Source: Arcanobacterium haemolyticum (GTDB taxonomy: Bacteria > Actinomycetota > Actinomycetes > Actinomycetales > Actinomycetaceae). From it: a stretch of 64,000 nucleotides of DNA. The position numbers were made by a program, and so were the translations under genes. This document shows, one piece after another, positions 1 through 8,672 of this stretch. The stretch's first letter is position 1; each line of letters opens with the position of its first letter. Under the pieces are notes generated by a model. That model did no database searches, was not told the DNA's origin, and worked only from the letters and a program-made list of their open reading frames with translations. The DNA lies in the NCBI GenBank assembly GCA_021532125.1, contig JADYUX010000002.1, forward strand, positions 414,335 through 478,334, read 5' to 3'.

Positions 1-24
1 GACACTTCCTAGACTGGAAGTGTC
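1..24. terminator. Perfect inverted repeat at the window edge
   Basis: Nine-base arms GACACTTCC (1-9) and GGAAGTGTC (16-24) flank a six-base loop and are followed by TTTC. It could be the terminator of a gene to the left of the window, or an operator for the small gene starting at 50. The position right at the edge prevents a decision. Confidence 0.4.
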
Positions 25-49
25 TTTCAAGGACGAAGGGAGCGGAAAA

Positions 50-295
50 ATGGCAGTTGTTATTAACGATCTCAAGCGCGACTCCTCCGGTCGCATCGAC
101 GCAGTCCACTCGTTCGAGCGTAAGTGGGAGCCCGCGGATACTGCGGTCAAGAACATTGAATCTGGTTGGATCTCGTACGACACTTACGTCAATGGCGAGC
201 GCACAACCGTTCGAGTTCGTCGCACGACGAGCGGTGAGAAGATACTTTCAACAGCCAAGGATGCCGAGACCGGGCACGGACTCGACCACATGTGA
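50..295 (+). CDS. Small DUF3892-like protein (81 aa)
   Basis: The start at 50 is chosen because GGGAG lies just upstream of the ATG; a longer frame from base 20 adds only nine residues overlapping the inverted repeat. The protein runs MAVVINDLKRDSSGRID... with a central GWISYDTYV segment and ends RTTSGEKILSTAKDAETGHG. The I-x-x-G-x-x-x-Y pattern followed by a charged strand and a terminal 'L-T-x-x-D' segment resembles DUF3892, a family of short proteins of unknown function common in actinobacteria and firmicutes. No membrane segment or cysteine is present. It is expressed alone: an inverted repeat lies on each side. The family assignment is from memory of the pattern, and the function is unknown. 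Confidence 0.55.
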   Translation: MAVVINDLKRDSSGRIDAVHSFERKWEPADTAVKNIESGWISYDTYVNGERTTVRVRRTTSGEKILSTAKDAETGHGLDHM

Positions 296-313
296 GTTTT
301 CAACGCAATAACT

Positions 314-363
314 AAGCCCCTCGGTAAGGTTTCGTTCTGGGGAGGAACCTCATCGAGGGGCTT
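314..363 (+). terminator. Stem-loop after the DUF3892-like gene
   Basis: Ten-base arms AAGCCCCTCG (314-323) and CGAGGGGCTT (354-363) pair perfectly across a 30-base loop. There is no long U tract, as is common for actinobacterial terminators. Confidence 0.5.
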
Positions 364-564
364 GTCGTATACAGACGGGCATCCACCACGACGCCCGCGC
401 CGCACAACTTCGAGCCTGCATAACTTCTCAACGTGGCGCGTGCGACATTATCACTCAGCGGATGCTCATACATTTTTTATTCATTTTGGCGCATGATTAT
501 ATCCATGCCTTTGTGCGACACCGCTACCTAGGCTTGTTCACTTCATGAAACAAAAGGAGTTCTC

Positions 565-2040
565 ATGTCTGGCGAGATCAAAGCACCCGATGCCGTTCAA
601 CCATCCGAGAACTCTCTTAAGCGCTCGCTTCACGCGCGACACCTCACCATGATCTCCATTGGCGGTGCCATTGGCACTGGCCTCTTCGTCGCTTCAGGCG
701 AAACAATTTCAACGGCTGGCCCGGGCGGCGCCCTCATCGCCTACACGCTTATCGGCTTCATGGTGTATCTCCTCATGCAGTCGCTGGGCGAGATGGCGAC
801 GTATCTTCCTGTTGCTGGCTCATTTGGTGAGTACGGAACGCGATTTATCAGCCCGAGCTTTGGTTTCGCGATCGGATGGAACTACTGGTTTAACTGGGCA
901 ATTACCGTAGCTGCGGAGCTCTCAGCAGCGGCGCTCGTCATGAAGTTCTGGTTCCCTGATACTCCTGGTTGGATATGGTCCGCCCTTTTCCTTGCCCTTC
1001 TTCTCATTCTCAACGCTTTGTCTGCGCGGGCATACGGTGAGGGCGAATTCTGGTTTGCGGTCATTAAAGTCGTGACGGTTGTTGTATTCCTCGTCCTCGG
1101 AGTTCTTGTTATTATCGGGGTCCTCGGAGGGAACTCGCCCGGGTTTACGAATTGGGTAGAAGGCGAAGCTCCATTTGTTGGTGGCGGCATGGGAATTTTG
1201 GCGATCTTTATGGTGGCCGGATTCAGTTTCCAGGGCACAGAACTCGTTGGAGTAGCAGCCGGTGAAGCCGACAATCCCGAGCGGAATGTACCACGCGCCA
1301 TTCGCACAATTTTCTGGCGTATCCTCCTTTTCTACATCGGCACAATCGCCGTCATCGGATTCCTTATCCCCTACACCGATCCAAATCTTCTTAACTCAGA
1401 CATTTCGGATATCTCGGTATCGCCTTTCACCTTGGTGTTCGACCGGGCTGGCATTGCGGCGGCCGCCGCTGTCATGAATGCCGTTATTCTCACCTCGGTA
1501 CTTTCCGCTGGAAATTCCGGGCTTTATGCTTCCACCCGTATGCTCTACGCTCTCGCCAAACAGGGCTCGGCGCCGGCGTTCCTTGCCCGCACCACCCGCC
1601 ATGGCGTGCCCGTTTACGCTCTTATCGTCACGACAGCTATTGGAGCGTTGTGCTTCATCTCGTCGCTTATCGGTGACGGGGCGGCTTACACATGGCTCGT
1701 CAACGCTTCCGGCCTCGCGGGTTTCATCACGTGGATGGGAATCGCCTGGTCGCATGTGAAATTCCGGCAGGCGTTGAAAGCGCAGAACTTCGATGTTGCA
1801 CACCTTCCCTACCGTGCGCGCTTCTATCCGGCTGGACCGATTATTGCTCTCGTCATGTGTGCTGTCGTCATTATCGGCCAGAATGTCGAGGCTCTGCTCG
1901 GCAATGCAGATATGACGGCATTGCTCTCCAGCTACATTGGTCTGCCGCTCTTCCTCGCCGTGTGGGCGATTCATAAGATCGTGACGCGCCTGCCGAAGGT
2001 TGACCCGGCTCAGGCGGATCTCTCACCGTCACAGGAGTGA
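565..2040 (+). CDS. Amino-acid permease, APC superfamily (LysP/AAT type)
   Basis: A 491-residue polytopic membrane protein that imports an amino acid with protons. The N-terminus has the family signature SIGGAIGTGLFVASGE (about residues 30-45), followed by a GPGGALIAY segment and some twelve hydrophobic stretches. The conserved SFGEYGTRF and GFSFQGTELVGVAAGEA motifs of the AAT subfamily are present. Length and motifs match lysine permease LysP and relatives, but the substrate cannot be read from sequence alone. AAAGGAG sits upstream of the ATG. It stands alone, with a strong terminator after it. Confidence 0.85.
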   Translation: MSGEIKAPDAVQPSENSLKRSLHARHLTMISIGGAIGTGLFVASGETISTAGPGGALIAYTLIGFMVYLLMQSLGEMATYLPVAGSFGEYGTRFISPSFGFAIGWNYWFNWAITVAAELSAAALVMKFWFPDTPGWIWSALFLALLLILNALSARAYGEGEFWFAVIKVVTVVVFLVLGVLVIIGVLGGNSPGFTNWVEGEAPFVGGGMGILAIFMVAGFSFQGTELVGVAAGEADNPERNVPRAIRTIFWRILLFYIGTIAVIGFLIPYTDPNLLNSDISDISVSPFTLVFDRAGIAAAAAVMNAVILTSVLSAGNSGLYASTRMLYALAKQGSAPAFLARTTRHGVPVYALIVTTAIGALCFISSLIGDGAAYTWLVNASGLAGFITWMGIAWSHVKFRQALKAQNFDVAHLPYRARFYPAGPIIALVMCAVVIIGQNVEALLGNADMTALLSSYIGLPLFLAVWAIHKIVTRLPKVDPAQADLSPSQE

Positions 2041-2069
2041 GAACCACAACGAGTACCGACGAATGGTTG

Positions 2070-2100
2070 GGGCGACGAGGTTATTCGTCGCCCTTTCCTT
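2070..2100 (+). terminator. Rho-independent terminator of the permease gene
   Basis: Nine-base perfect stem GGGCGACGA (2070-2078) / TCGTCGCCC (2085-2093), six-base loop, followed by TTTCCTTTATT. Confidence 0.8.
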
Positions 2101-2185
2101 TATTCTCTCGAGTGCCACACAAAGCCCATTCAGCGGCAACCCACGCTACCGGTGACGTAGATCTAGCTCTACCCCAAAAGTATCG

Positions 2186-2234
2186 TTGGCACAATTGAGA
2201 GTTCCGGGTATCTCTCATTGAATAGAGATATAAC
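2186..2234 (+). promoter_or_regulatory. Promoter with overlapping palindromic operator for the ABC exporter
   Basis: TTGGCA (2186-2191), a 17-base spacer and TATCTC (2209-2214) form a plausible promoter. The perfect dyad TATCTCT (2209-2215) N8 AGAGATA (2224-2230) covers the -10 and start site, the place where a repressor would bind. A second -10-like hexamer TATAAC lies at 2229-2234. No regulator gene is adjacent, so the cognate repressor is unknown. Confidence 0.45.
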
Positions 2235-2260
2235 GATCACACTCTCATGAAGGAGCTACG

Positions 2261-2980
2261 ATGCCCGGAACCGACGTGCTCATCTCACTACGAGATGTCT
2301 CGAAAATCTACGGCAAAGCAGATGCCACAGTTCATGCCCTTGACCACGTCGATGTCACGTTTAACTCGGGTGAATTCACCGCGATCATGGGCCCTTCTGG
2401 CTCAGGTAAATCGACGATGCTTCACCTCCTCGCAGGCCTGGACACCGCGACATCTGGCCATATCCTTTTTGAAGGCACCGATATTACAGAACTTGGCGAC
2501 GACGCACTGACCCGCCTGCGACGCGAACGCATCGGCTTCGTCTTCCAGAGTTTTAATCTTGTTCCCACGTTGGACGCCGCGGCGAATATTGAGCTCCCTC
2601 TTTCGCTCGCTGGTCGAAAGATTGACCGAGCTTGGCGCGACCAGGTTATCGATGTTCTCGGTCTCGGTGGTCGTCTCAAGCACCGCCCGTCGCAGCTCTC
2701 AGGTGGTCAGCAGCAGCGAGTTGCGATCGCACGAGCGCTCGTCATGCATCCGGCCGTCATTGTTGCCGACGAACCGACAGGCAACCTTGATTCTGCTGCC
2801 TCGAAGGAAGTTCTTGCCTTGCTGCGTGAGGCGGTCGATAAGCTCGGGCAGAGCGTCATTATGGTGACTCATGATCGCCACGCCGCATCAGTGGCCGATC
2901 GTGTACTTATTGTCCGCGACGGCACGATCTCACATGATCTCGCGCATCCAAACGCAGATCAGATTGCGCAGGTGGCCTGA
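2261..2980 (+). CDS. ABC transporter ATPase, MacB/LolD family
   Basis: A 239-residue nucleotide-binding subunit that powers the FtsX-type permease encoded immediately downstream. Walker [10 protein letters not shown] is at residues 44-52, the Q-loop within VFQSFNLVPTLDAAAN, the signature LSGGQ at 146-150, Walker B VIVADE at 167-172 and the D-loop/H-switch further on. The LVPTLDAAANIELPL segment and EPTGNLD are typical of the MacB/LolD class (mechanotransmission or peptide/lipoprotein export) rather than importers. AAGGAG precedes the ATG. Its TGA overlaps the next ATG by one base (TGATG), so the two are translationally coupled. Confidence 0.9.
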   Translation: MPGTDVLISLRDVSKIYGKADATVHALDHVDVTFNSGEFTAIMGPSGSGKSTMLHLLAGLDTATSGHILFEGTDITELGDDALTRLRRERIGFVFQSFNLVPTLDAAANIELPLSLAGRKIDRAWRDQVIDVLGLGGRLKHRPSQLSGGQQQRVAIARALVMHPAVIVADEPTGNLDSAASKEVLALLREAVDKLGQSVIMVTHDRHAASVADRVLIVRDGTISHDLAHPNADQIAQVA

Positions 2981-5454
2981 TGTCGTCATTGTTGCGTGCT
3001 AACGTGCGCGCCCATACGCGCCGATATGTGGCAACGGGTGTTGCTATTGCTATTTCTATGGCTTTTGTTCTTGCGGCGCTCGCCTTTGGGCAGGGATTGA
3101 ACTCGTCGATTTCCTCGTCTATTTCGGAGAGTTTCCGGGGCGCAAGTGTGGTTGTTGATGCAGCGGATCGTCCTTTTGGCGAGGCCGAGCTTGCACGTCT
3201 CGAGAGTGTTGACGGCGTGAGCGAGGCTGTCCCACAGGTCCAGACTGCTTTTCGGCTGACAAAGGACGCTCAGCGTTCGATTGCCATCGCTTCAACCCTG
3301 AATCCCGATTCGTTGTATCAGCCTCCGCTTGAGGCTGGGCGTTTGCCGAACAACGATTCAGAAATTGCTCTCTCCACGAGCGATGCCAAGCTGCTCAATG
3401 TGTCGATTGGCGATAGCGTTGACGCTCGTAGTTGGGACGACGAAGCTGCGCCGACATCTTTCAGTGTCGTGGGCATCATCAAGTCTGGTGCTTTCTTTTC
3501 GATGCGCTCAAGTGTGCTCACTCTCGGGGCTATGCAGAAAATCGACCCGTATATCGCACCCTACCGGGTATTCGTCGTCGCTGATGCTCCCGCTGTCCTT
3601 TCCGCTACCGATCAGGATGCCCTTGCGGGCCGCATTAATTCAGATTTAGGGAACGACGAAGCTCGTGCGGCTCACGTCGTCGTCGCTGACCAGCTCTCAC
3701 GGCAGGGTATGAACTCAGCCGCATCGGCAGCAATGCTCCTTATCTTCCCGGCTATTGCTATTGCTGTTGCCCTCATCGTCGTATCGACAACCTTCAAGGT
3801 GATTGTCGAACAGCGCCGGCGTGAACTCGCGCTATTGCGTTGTATCGGCGCCACAGGCAAGCAGGTGCGACGCCTACTTCTCAAGGAAACGCTTATTGTC
3901 GGACTTACCTCCTCGCTCATCGGCGTACTCATCGGCGTACTCATCGCGGCTGGCGGGATGAGCTTCGCTGATCTCTCTGAAACATTCCTCGATGCTGTCC
4001 TGTCGGTGAACGTGGTCAGCGCCCTTGGAGTCCTCATCCTTGGCACGCTTCTTACCATCATTGCCGGGCTCGCACCCACACGTGGTGCGACGAAGATTCC
4101 GCCTCTCGCTGCCCTCGCATCGACTGATAGTGAATCCACGTCGGCGCGCAAGCGCCGCACGGTATCGACGGTTCTCTCTGTGCTTGCTCTCCTTGCCGGC
4201 GCTGGCATCCTCTGGCTCGGTATCTCCACCGTGCGCGCAGATCCGAACAGCCCGAATGTTAACGGGTTCCTCATTGCTCTCCTTGGTGGGATCATCGCTT
4301 TTATTTCTTCGGTCGCCGTCATGTCGATGCTGCTGCCCGTCCTGACTCGACTGACAGGGAGCATCGGTCGCGGTGTCATTGGACGGCTTGCTGCACGTAA
4401 CGCTGTACGTAATCCAAGCCGGACCGCAGCCACAGGAACCGCAGTCATCATCGGCACGGCCCTCGTCGTCACGATGCTCACCGGAGCAACCTCCTTGCGG
4501 GCGACTCTCAATAGCGAAGTAGATGCTCGTCGTCCGTTCGACTTGACTGTGTCAGGGGCATCAACAAATCTCCCGGAAAATCTCATCGATAAAATCGCAG
4601 CAATTTCCGGCGTCGAGGATGCAGGCGCTATTCCCGCGGCAGAAGGCACGTATTCCTTCGCTGACGGCACCGAGGTCACAACAACCATCTATTCGGATCT
4701 CAACATGCCCCGCCTCGCTCACTCCGATATCGTCACGGCTGCACCAGGAACTGTCATCGTCGATTCTGAGACGGCACAGCGCCTCAGCTCAGATACCTTG
4801 AGCCTGTGCGGACCACGTACCTGTGAAACCTTCACTGTGCGCACTGCGGCATGGGCTAGCAACGGTATGTGGATGAACGAAGCCGACTTCGAAAAGCTCG
4901 GGGGAAATTCCGCATCAGTGGGCCTCATCCAGGTCAAACTTTCCGAGGATGCCGACGCGAACTCCGTCATTCGTGACATCCAGAATCTCGATTCCTCTCT
5001 CGTAGCTCGCGGAGCAGCCCAGGAACGACAAATGTACGAGAGCGCAATCAACGCCATCCTTCTCGTCGTCACCGCGCTCCTTGGTGTGTCCGTCCTCGTC
5101 GCGCTCGTCGGCCTGGCGAACACGCTCTCGCTGTCCGTAGCTGAACGGACTCGCGAAAATGGCCTGCTGCGCGCCATGGGGCTCACGAAAAAGCAGATGA
5201 TGCAGATGCTTGCCGTCGAATCACTCATTATCGCAGTCACCGCCGCAATCGTCGGTACACTCATCGGCCTCACGTTCGGCTGGCTTGGGCTTGCAGCGCT
5301 GCCGCTGGATGTCGAGAAACTCGCTTTCACGGTGCCTTGGCTCCAGCTTGGTGGCGTACTCACCATCGCGATCATCGCTGCCCTCCTTGCCTCGGTCCTT
5401 CCAGGACGACGAGCAGCTCGGATTAGCCCAGTTGAAGCACTCGCACACGAGTGA
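2980..5454 (+). CDS. ABC transporter permease with two FtsX-like modules
   Basis: An 824-residue membrane protein. A first transmembrane segment follows the short N-terminus (about residues 14-35), then comes a large extracytoplasmic domain. A three-helix FtsX unit lies near residues 245-365, containing the charged QRRRELALLRCIGATGKQ loop. A second extracytoplasmic domain and a second FtsX unit close the protein, with ERTRENGLLRAMGLTKKQ and the terminal PGRRAARISPVEAL motif. This ten-helix layout is typical of actinobacterial single-polypeptide permeases that work with a MacB-like ATPase to export antimicrobial compounds or lipids. The substrate is unknown. It overlaps the ATPase gene by one base. 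Confidence 0.88.
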   Translation: MSSLLRANVRAHTRRYVATGVAIAISMAFVLAALAFGQGLNSSISSSISESFRGASVVVDAADRPFGEAELARLESVDGVSEAVPQVQTAFRLTKDAQRSIAIASTLNPDSLYQPPLEAGRLPNNDSEIALSTSDAKLLNVSIGDSVDARSWDDEAAPTSFSVVGIIKSGAFFSMRSSVLTLGAMQKIDPYIAPYRVFVVADAPAVLSATDQDALAGRINSDLGNDEARAAHVVVADQLSRQGMNSAASAAMLLIFPAIAIAVALIVVSTTFKVIVEQRRRELALLRCIGATGKQVRRLLLKETLIVGLTSSLIGVLIGVLIAAGGMSFADLSETFLDAVLSVNVVSALGVLILGTLLTIIAGLAPTRGATKIPPLAALASTDSESTSARKRRTVSTVLSVLALLAGAGILWLGISTVRADPNSPNVNGFLIALLGGIIAFISSVAVMSMLLPVLTRLTGSIGRGVIGRLAARNAVRNPSRTAATGTAVIIGTALVVTMLTGATSLRATLNSEVDARRPFDLTVSGASTNLPENLIDKIAAISGVEDAGAIPAAEGTYSFADGTEVTTTIYSDLNMPRLAHSDIVTAAPGTVIVDSETAQRLSSDTLSLCGPRTCETFTVRTAAWASNGMWMNEADFEKLGGNSASVGLIQVKLSEDADANSVIRDIQNLDSSLVARGAAQERQMYESAINAILLVVTALLGVSVLVALVGLANTLSLSVAERTRENGLLRAMGLTKKQMMQMLAVESLIIAVTAAIVGTLIGLTFGWLGLAALPLDVEKLAFTVPWLQLGGVLTIAIIAALLASVLPGRRAARISPVEALAHE

Positions 5455-5462
5455 GATCCGCA

Positions 5463-5510
5463 CGCAGGCCTGGGGGAATACGCCGATATCCGTATTTCCT
5501 CGGGCCTGCG
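5463..5510. terminator. Long 20-bp hairpin after the ABC exporter
   Basis: Arms 5463-5482 and 5491-5510 pair over 20 positions with three G-U wobbles and an eight-base loop. There is no U tract. It lies 8 bases after the permease stop and is the likely terminator. Confidence 0.6.
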
Positions 5511-5628
5511 CCTCTACTTCACTCGTAGCACAGAAGTATTGTCGGTAGGTCCGGGATATGACATCGTCGGTATTACCAGGAGGCACCACGGGAAACCCGG
5601 GTTGCCAGGCTCCACACAGTGAGGAGAA

Positions 5629-6057
5629 ATGATGAAGCCTCTGTACACGATTGAAGCACTTGCAACAGGCGATGGACGCAATGGCCACGTGCGTAGCACT
5701 TCGGGGCGCGTCAATACCGACCTCGCATCCCCCAAAGAACTCGGCGGGTCGGGAGCGGATCTTCCCAATCCCGAAGAATTCTTCGCTGCGGGTTATGCCG
5801 CTTGCTTCCACTCGGCGCTCAAGCTCGTCGCCAGTCAGCGCAAGGCTGATATAGGCGATTCTGCTGTCGGGGCTCGCGTTTCCATCGGCTCCAACGACGC
5901 TGGCGGATTTGAGCTCGCCGTCGAACTTGAAGTGACGATCCCCAATCAGCCCCGTAATGTTGCGCAAGAGCTCGCGGATGCTGCCCACCAGGTGTGCCCC
6001 TACTCGAATGCAACGCGAGGAAACATCTCGGTGACAGTTTCCGTTGTCGACGAATAA
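5629..6057 (+). CDS. ohr: Organic hydroperoxide resistance peroxidase (Ohr)
   Basis: A 142-residue OsmC-superfamily enzyme reducing fatty-acid and other organic peroxides through a two-cysteine centre, normally recycled by lipoylated proteins. Both cysteines are present in their diagnostic contexts: C59 in YAACFHSALK and C123 in QVCPYSNATRGN. The Ohr N-terminal GRNGHVRSTSGRVN motif with the activating arginine is intact, which separates Ohr from OsmC. Two tandem ATGs (5629, 5632) follow GAGGAG, and either may be used. No OhrR-type regulator lies beside it. Confidence 0.92.
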   Translation: MMKPLYTIEALATGDGRNGHVRSTSGRVNTDLASPKELGGSGADLPNPEEFFAAGYAACFHSALKLVASQRKADIGDSAVGARVSIGSNDAGGFELAVELEVTIPNQPRNVAQELADAAHQVCPYSNATRGNISVTVSVVDE

Positions 6058-6380
6058 TTATGTGTGGGCTCGTCTGGTCATTTCTGGGCGAGCTCTTCAC
6101 AATTGCGAAAGATCAACATTGCCTATTTTATATACGACATAAAGTCGTTTCTTTATTCGTCCGAATTTAGATAATATTCACCGCACTTAAATCAACATCT
6201 CAATACAGCATATTTATGCAAATAAATATGCACATAAACAATAAACCCGCAGGATAATGCCATTTTTCTACCACCTGACGCTTAAGGATAGCGATATAGT
6301 TAGGATTTCCTATCTGGAAGAACTTTGGGCGACTAGATAGTTTTATAGCGTCAAGGACATAGAAAAGTAGGAGGCAGAAG
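6058..6380. promoter_or_regulatory. AT-rich intergenic island with a perfect palindrome
   Basis: About 320 bases without a gene, far more AT-rich than its surroundings. It contains ACGAC-N5-GTCGT (6134-6148) followed by TTCTTT, a possible weak terminator for ohr, and a perfect dyad GCATATTTAT (6208-6217) GCAA ATAAATATGC (6222-6231). It presumably carries the promoter and control site of the DUF1540 gene. No clear -10/-35 pair could be assigned. Confidence 0.4.
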
Positions 6381-6650
6381 ATGTCCGCTCACACAACAGT
6401 TTCGTCATGCGCCACTACTTCCTGCGCATTCAACAACGGCGGCTGCAACGCCCTCGCAATCACTGTCACTGGCAAGTCGGCCTGTGGTACGTTCATCCAG
6501 CTCGATGCCCGCGCAGGCGTAGCGTCAGCCGAAGGCACTGTTGGTGCATGCCAGCGCCTTGAGTGCGTCCATAACGAAGATCTGCTTTGCACAGCGGGCA
6601 AGATTGACGTAGCCGAAGGCGCACTCTGCTCGACATTCGAGGCACGCTGA
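6381..6650 (+). CDS. Cysteine-rich DUF1540 protein with two repeats (89 aa)
   Basis: Two DUF1540-type units are visible. The first has C-x4-C-x6-C and ends SACGTF (about residues 10-38); the second has CQRLEC-x7-C and ends LCSTFE (about 57-87). Each unit carries four cysteines, so metal binding is likely for the family, although no function is established. GGAGG stands six bases before the ATG. A very strong terminator follows at once, so this is a monocistronic unit, and the unusually long AT-rich region upstream suggests specific control. Confidence 0.8.
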   Translation: MSAHTTVSSCATTSCAFNNGGCNALAITVTGKSACGTFIQLDARAGVASAEGTVGACQRLECVHNEDLLCTAGKIDVAEGALCSTFEAR

Positions 6651-6676
6651 CCTTCAAATACCTTATCTTCTCCATC

Positions 6677-6716
6677 CGGGTGGGACGCTGATCGCCGTCA
6701 GCGTCCCACCCGTTTT
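6677..6716 (+). terminator. Strong terminator between the DUF1540 gene and the iron-box gene
   Basis: A perfect 15-base stem (6677-6691 with 6698-6712), a six-base loop and TTTT directly after. It lies between convergent genes and can serve both. Confidence 0.9.
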
Positions 6717-6777
6717 GCATACTTTGCGATCAAGCGCAGGCCCGCCACGTTCGCGACGAACGCCCTGGCGCTTGTGC

Positions 6778-7638
6778 CTAGATATACATCGGGATGCTCA
6801 CACAGGCACGTAGTTTTGCGAGCTCTGTTTGCAGTTCGAGCATCGAATAGACAGCTCGCGTGAAGGGAATGAAGACCGTATTCGCTTCGTCGGTGTCGAT
6901 GTACATGAAAGTCACACCCGTGTGGTCAATATCGACACACACCATGCCAAGAGCTTCGTCGAGCAATCCCGCGGTCGACTGGGAAGTAAGCATCGCGCCA
7001 GCGATGTTGCCAAGCATAAGCGAATCTATAATCGCCGGCGAATCAATGAGTTGCGCACATGCGATGAGTTCAACGGCACTGTATTCATCAAACGGGCGGT
7101 ATGATCCACGCTCAGCGCGGATACTCCCCCACCGTTCGACGATTGCGGCTTCGGCAAGCGGAGTCACTCCAGCCGAATCGTGAAGCAGCAATCTATCGAA
7201 GGTGATGATTGCGATAGCTCCGCCATCCGCGACGATGCTCTCGATGAGTGGGGTGCATTGATTGTGCGCAACGAAAGCCTGCGCAGATTCATCGGTATGC
7301 CAGTTGGCAAGCCCCAACAGGTGAAGTGACGAAGCCACGATGCTCACACTCGCCTCTGGCGCCATCTTCTCGATACTAAAACGCACGTCGAGATCAGGAG
7401 TTCCAATCGTACGACTCCCTGCACACGCTTCACGCGGGACGGCAACCACAAGCTCGCCCGCCGCAGTGAGACCATGAGCGATGAAATCGTATTCCTCAAG
7501 AGGAGTAGACCGGTAGGCCACCATGTGAGCGCGTCCTGAACCAGCAAGGAGCCGGAGGGCTACTGACTGCGCTCTTGCACGTACAAGGCTCGAATCAAGC
7601 TCGCGTAGTCCTGGAAAGAGTGCTAGATCGAAGCTCAC
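6778..7638 (-). CDS. Iron-box-controlled protein, DUF2470-like C-terminus
   Basis: A 286-residue cytoplasmic protein. The N-terminal part (RARAQSVALRLLAGSGRAHM) and the C-terminal part (GMVCVDIDHTGVTFMYID ... IPFTRAVYSMLELQTELAKL) resemble the FMN-binding split barrel plus DUF2470 arrangement found in haem-iron utilisation proteins (HugZ-like). The similarity is weak and read by eye. The start is a GTG preceded by GAAAGAG. An excellent DtxR/IdeR operator overlaps the predicted -35 (TTACGT, 17 bases, TAGAGC), so iron repression is the best-supported statement. A role in haem or iron handling is inferred from that control and the weak fold similarity. Confidence 0.6.
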   Translation of the reverse strand: MSFDLALFPGLRELDSSLVRARAQSVALRLLAGSGRAHMVAYRSTPLEEYDFIAHGLTAAGELVVAVPREACAGSRTIGTPDLDVRFSIEKMAPEASVSIVASSLHLLGLANWHTDESAQAFVAHNQCTPLIESIVADGGAIAIITFDRLLLHDSAGVTPLAEAAIVERWGSIRAERGSYRPFDEYSAVELIACAQLIDSPAIIDSLMLGNIAGAMLTSQSTAGLLDEALGMVCVDIDHTGVTFMYIDTDEANTVFIPFTRAVYSMLELQTELAKLRACVSIPMYI

Positions 7639-7694
7639 GTGTTCTCTTTCGTCGTCTCGGTAGGCGCAGCTCTACAACACAGCACCGATTTACG

Positions 7695-7713
7695 TAAGGT
7701 TAGCCTACCGTAA
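7695..7713 (-). promoter_or_regulatory. DtxR/IdeR iron box
   Basis: TAAGGTTAGCCTACCGTAA matches 16 of 19 positions of the DtxR/IdeR consensus TTAGGTTAGCCTAACCTAA. It lies 57 bases upstream of the GTG of the minus-strand gene and overlaps its predicted -35 element, a repression position. Confidence 0.85.
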
Positions 7714-7802
7714 TTCGAGAACGGGTGGATACCCTGCTATCACTCTGTAAGACAAGCAACATACCGGCCGTGGTTGTCGCACTGCCAGGAATCGACGAGA
7801 TT

Positions 7803-8672
7803 TTAGACTGACGAATTCGTCGTCCCGTCCAAAAGATGACGAAGCGTGGACATCACACCGTTATCATCATTGGAGGGGGCGACAAACCGCGCCACTTTGA
7901 TGACCTCCGGGTGAGCATTAGCCACCGCAAACGATAAACCAACAGCTTCAAGCATGTCCGAATCATTAAGATAATCGCCAAAAGCCACAACGCCCGCAGG
8001 ATCAGCCCCATAAGCTGCCATGAGCGCACGAGCCGCAGCTCCCTTACTCACGCGCCGATCCATAATATCGACCCAATTCACACCTGAAATGACGACCGCA
8101 TGGGTTGCACGTAAGTGCATGATGTGTGGCGCGATTCCCGCCTCGGCGTTCCCAAAGTCAAAAATAGCGATTTTGAGAATATCGTCGTCGTAATCAAGCA
8201 CATCATTCTGCAGAGAATTAGACCAGTAGTAGCGGTCAACTTCTTGAAGAAAGACAGGATCGTCACATTCGACGTACGCGGCCTTTTTCCCGGCAACAAC
8301 GATGGCAATCGTCTGGCCCTCATCAATGAGACGACGTAGGAGATGAACAGTCGATACGACGAAGTCACGTGAAAGCGGCATCGATGATACTTCGTCGCCG
8401 TCCCGGACAACATAGGCACCGTTATCAGCAATGAAGGGCATACCTTCACCAAAGTCATCGAACATGTGGCGAAGTTTTTGATACTGGCGACCGCTAGCAG
8501 GAACGAAAGGGATTCGTCGCTCACGGAGTTCGCTCAAGAGATCCCACAGCCCATCAGGAAAGGCACCCTGTGAATTGAGCAAGGTGCCGTCCATATCGAC
8601 TAGCACAAGTTCGGGTGATCGGCCCACATACGATTCGCTCGGTGTTGGCACTGGGGTCACGTTGTCAGCCAC
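7803..8672 (-). CDS. HAD-superfamily phosphatase, Cof/IIB type
   Basis: A 289-residue haloacid-dehalogenase hydrolase. Motif I is VDMDGTLLNSQ with the nucleophile and acid aspartates D26 and D28. The C-terminal motifs are SKGAAARAL (lysine of motif III) and GDYLNDSDMLEAVG (motif IV), followed by the ANAHPEV segment typical of Cof-type sugar-phosphate or FMN phosphatases. The IIB cap lies between. The substrate cannot be assigned. The start is GTG at 8672 with GAGGAAG upstream. It is separate from the iron-box gene downstream. Confidence 0.85.
   Translation of the reverse strand: MADNVTPVPTPSESYVGRSPELVLVDMDGTLLNSQGAFPDGLWDLLSELRERRIPFVPASGRQYQKLRHMFDDFGEGMPFIADNGAYVVRDGDEVSSMPLSRDFVVSTVHLLRRLIDEGQTIAIVVAGKKAAYVECDDPVFLQEVDRYYWSNSLQNDVLDYDDDILKIAIFDFGNAEAGIAPHIMHLRATHAVVISGVNWVDIMDRRVSKGAAARALMAAYGADPAGVVAFGDYLNDSDMLEAVGLSFAVANAHPEVIKVARFVAPSNDDNGVMSTLRHLLDGTTNSSV

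Noticed and set aside
3672..4688. 338-codon minus-strand frame
   Set aside because: Antisense to the FtsX permease, with no motifs; Ser/Arg/Thr-rich composition typical of shadow frames.
5221..5988. Minus-strand frame of 255 codons across permease end and ohr
   Set aside because: It crosses two well-supported plus-strand genes and the terminator hairpin; no homology seen.
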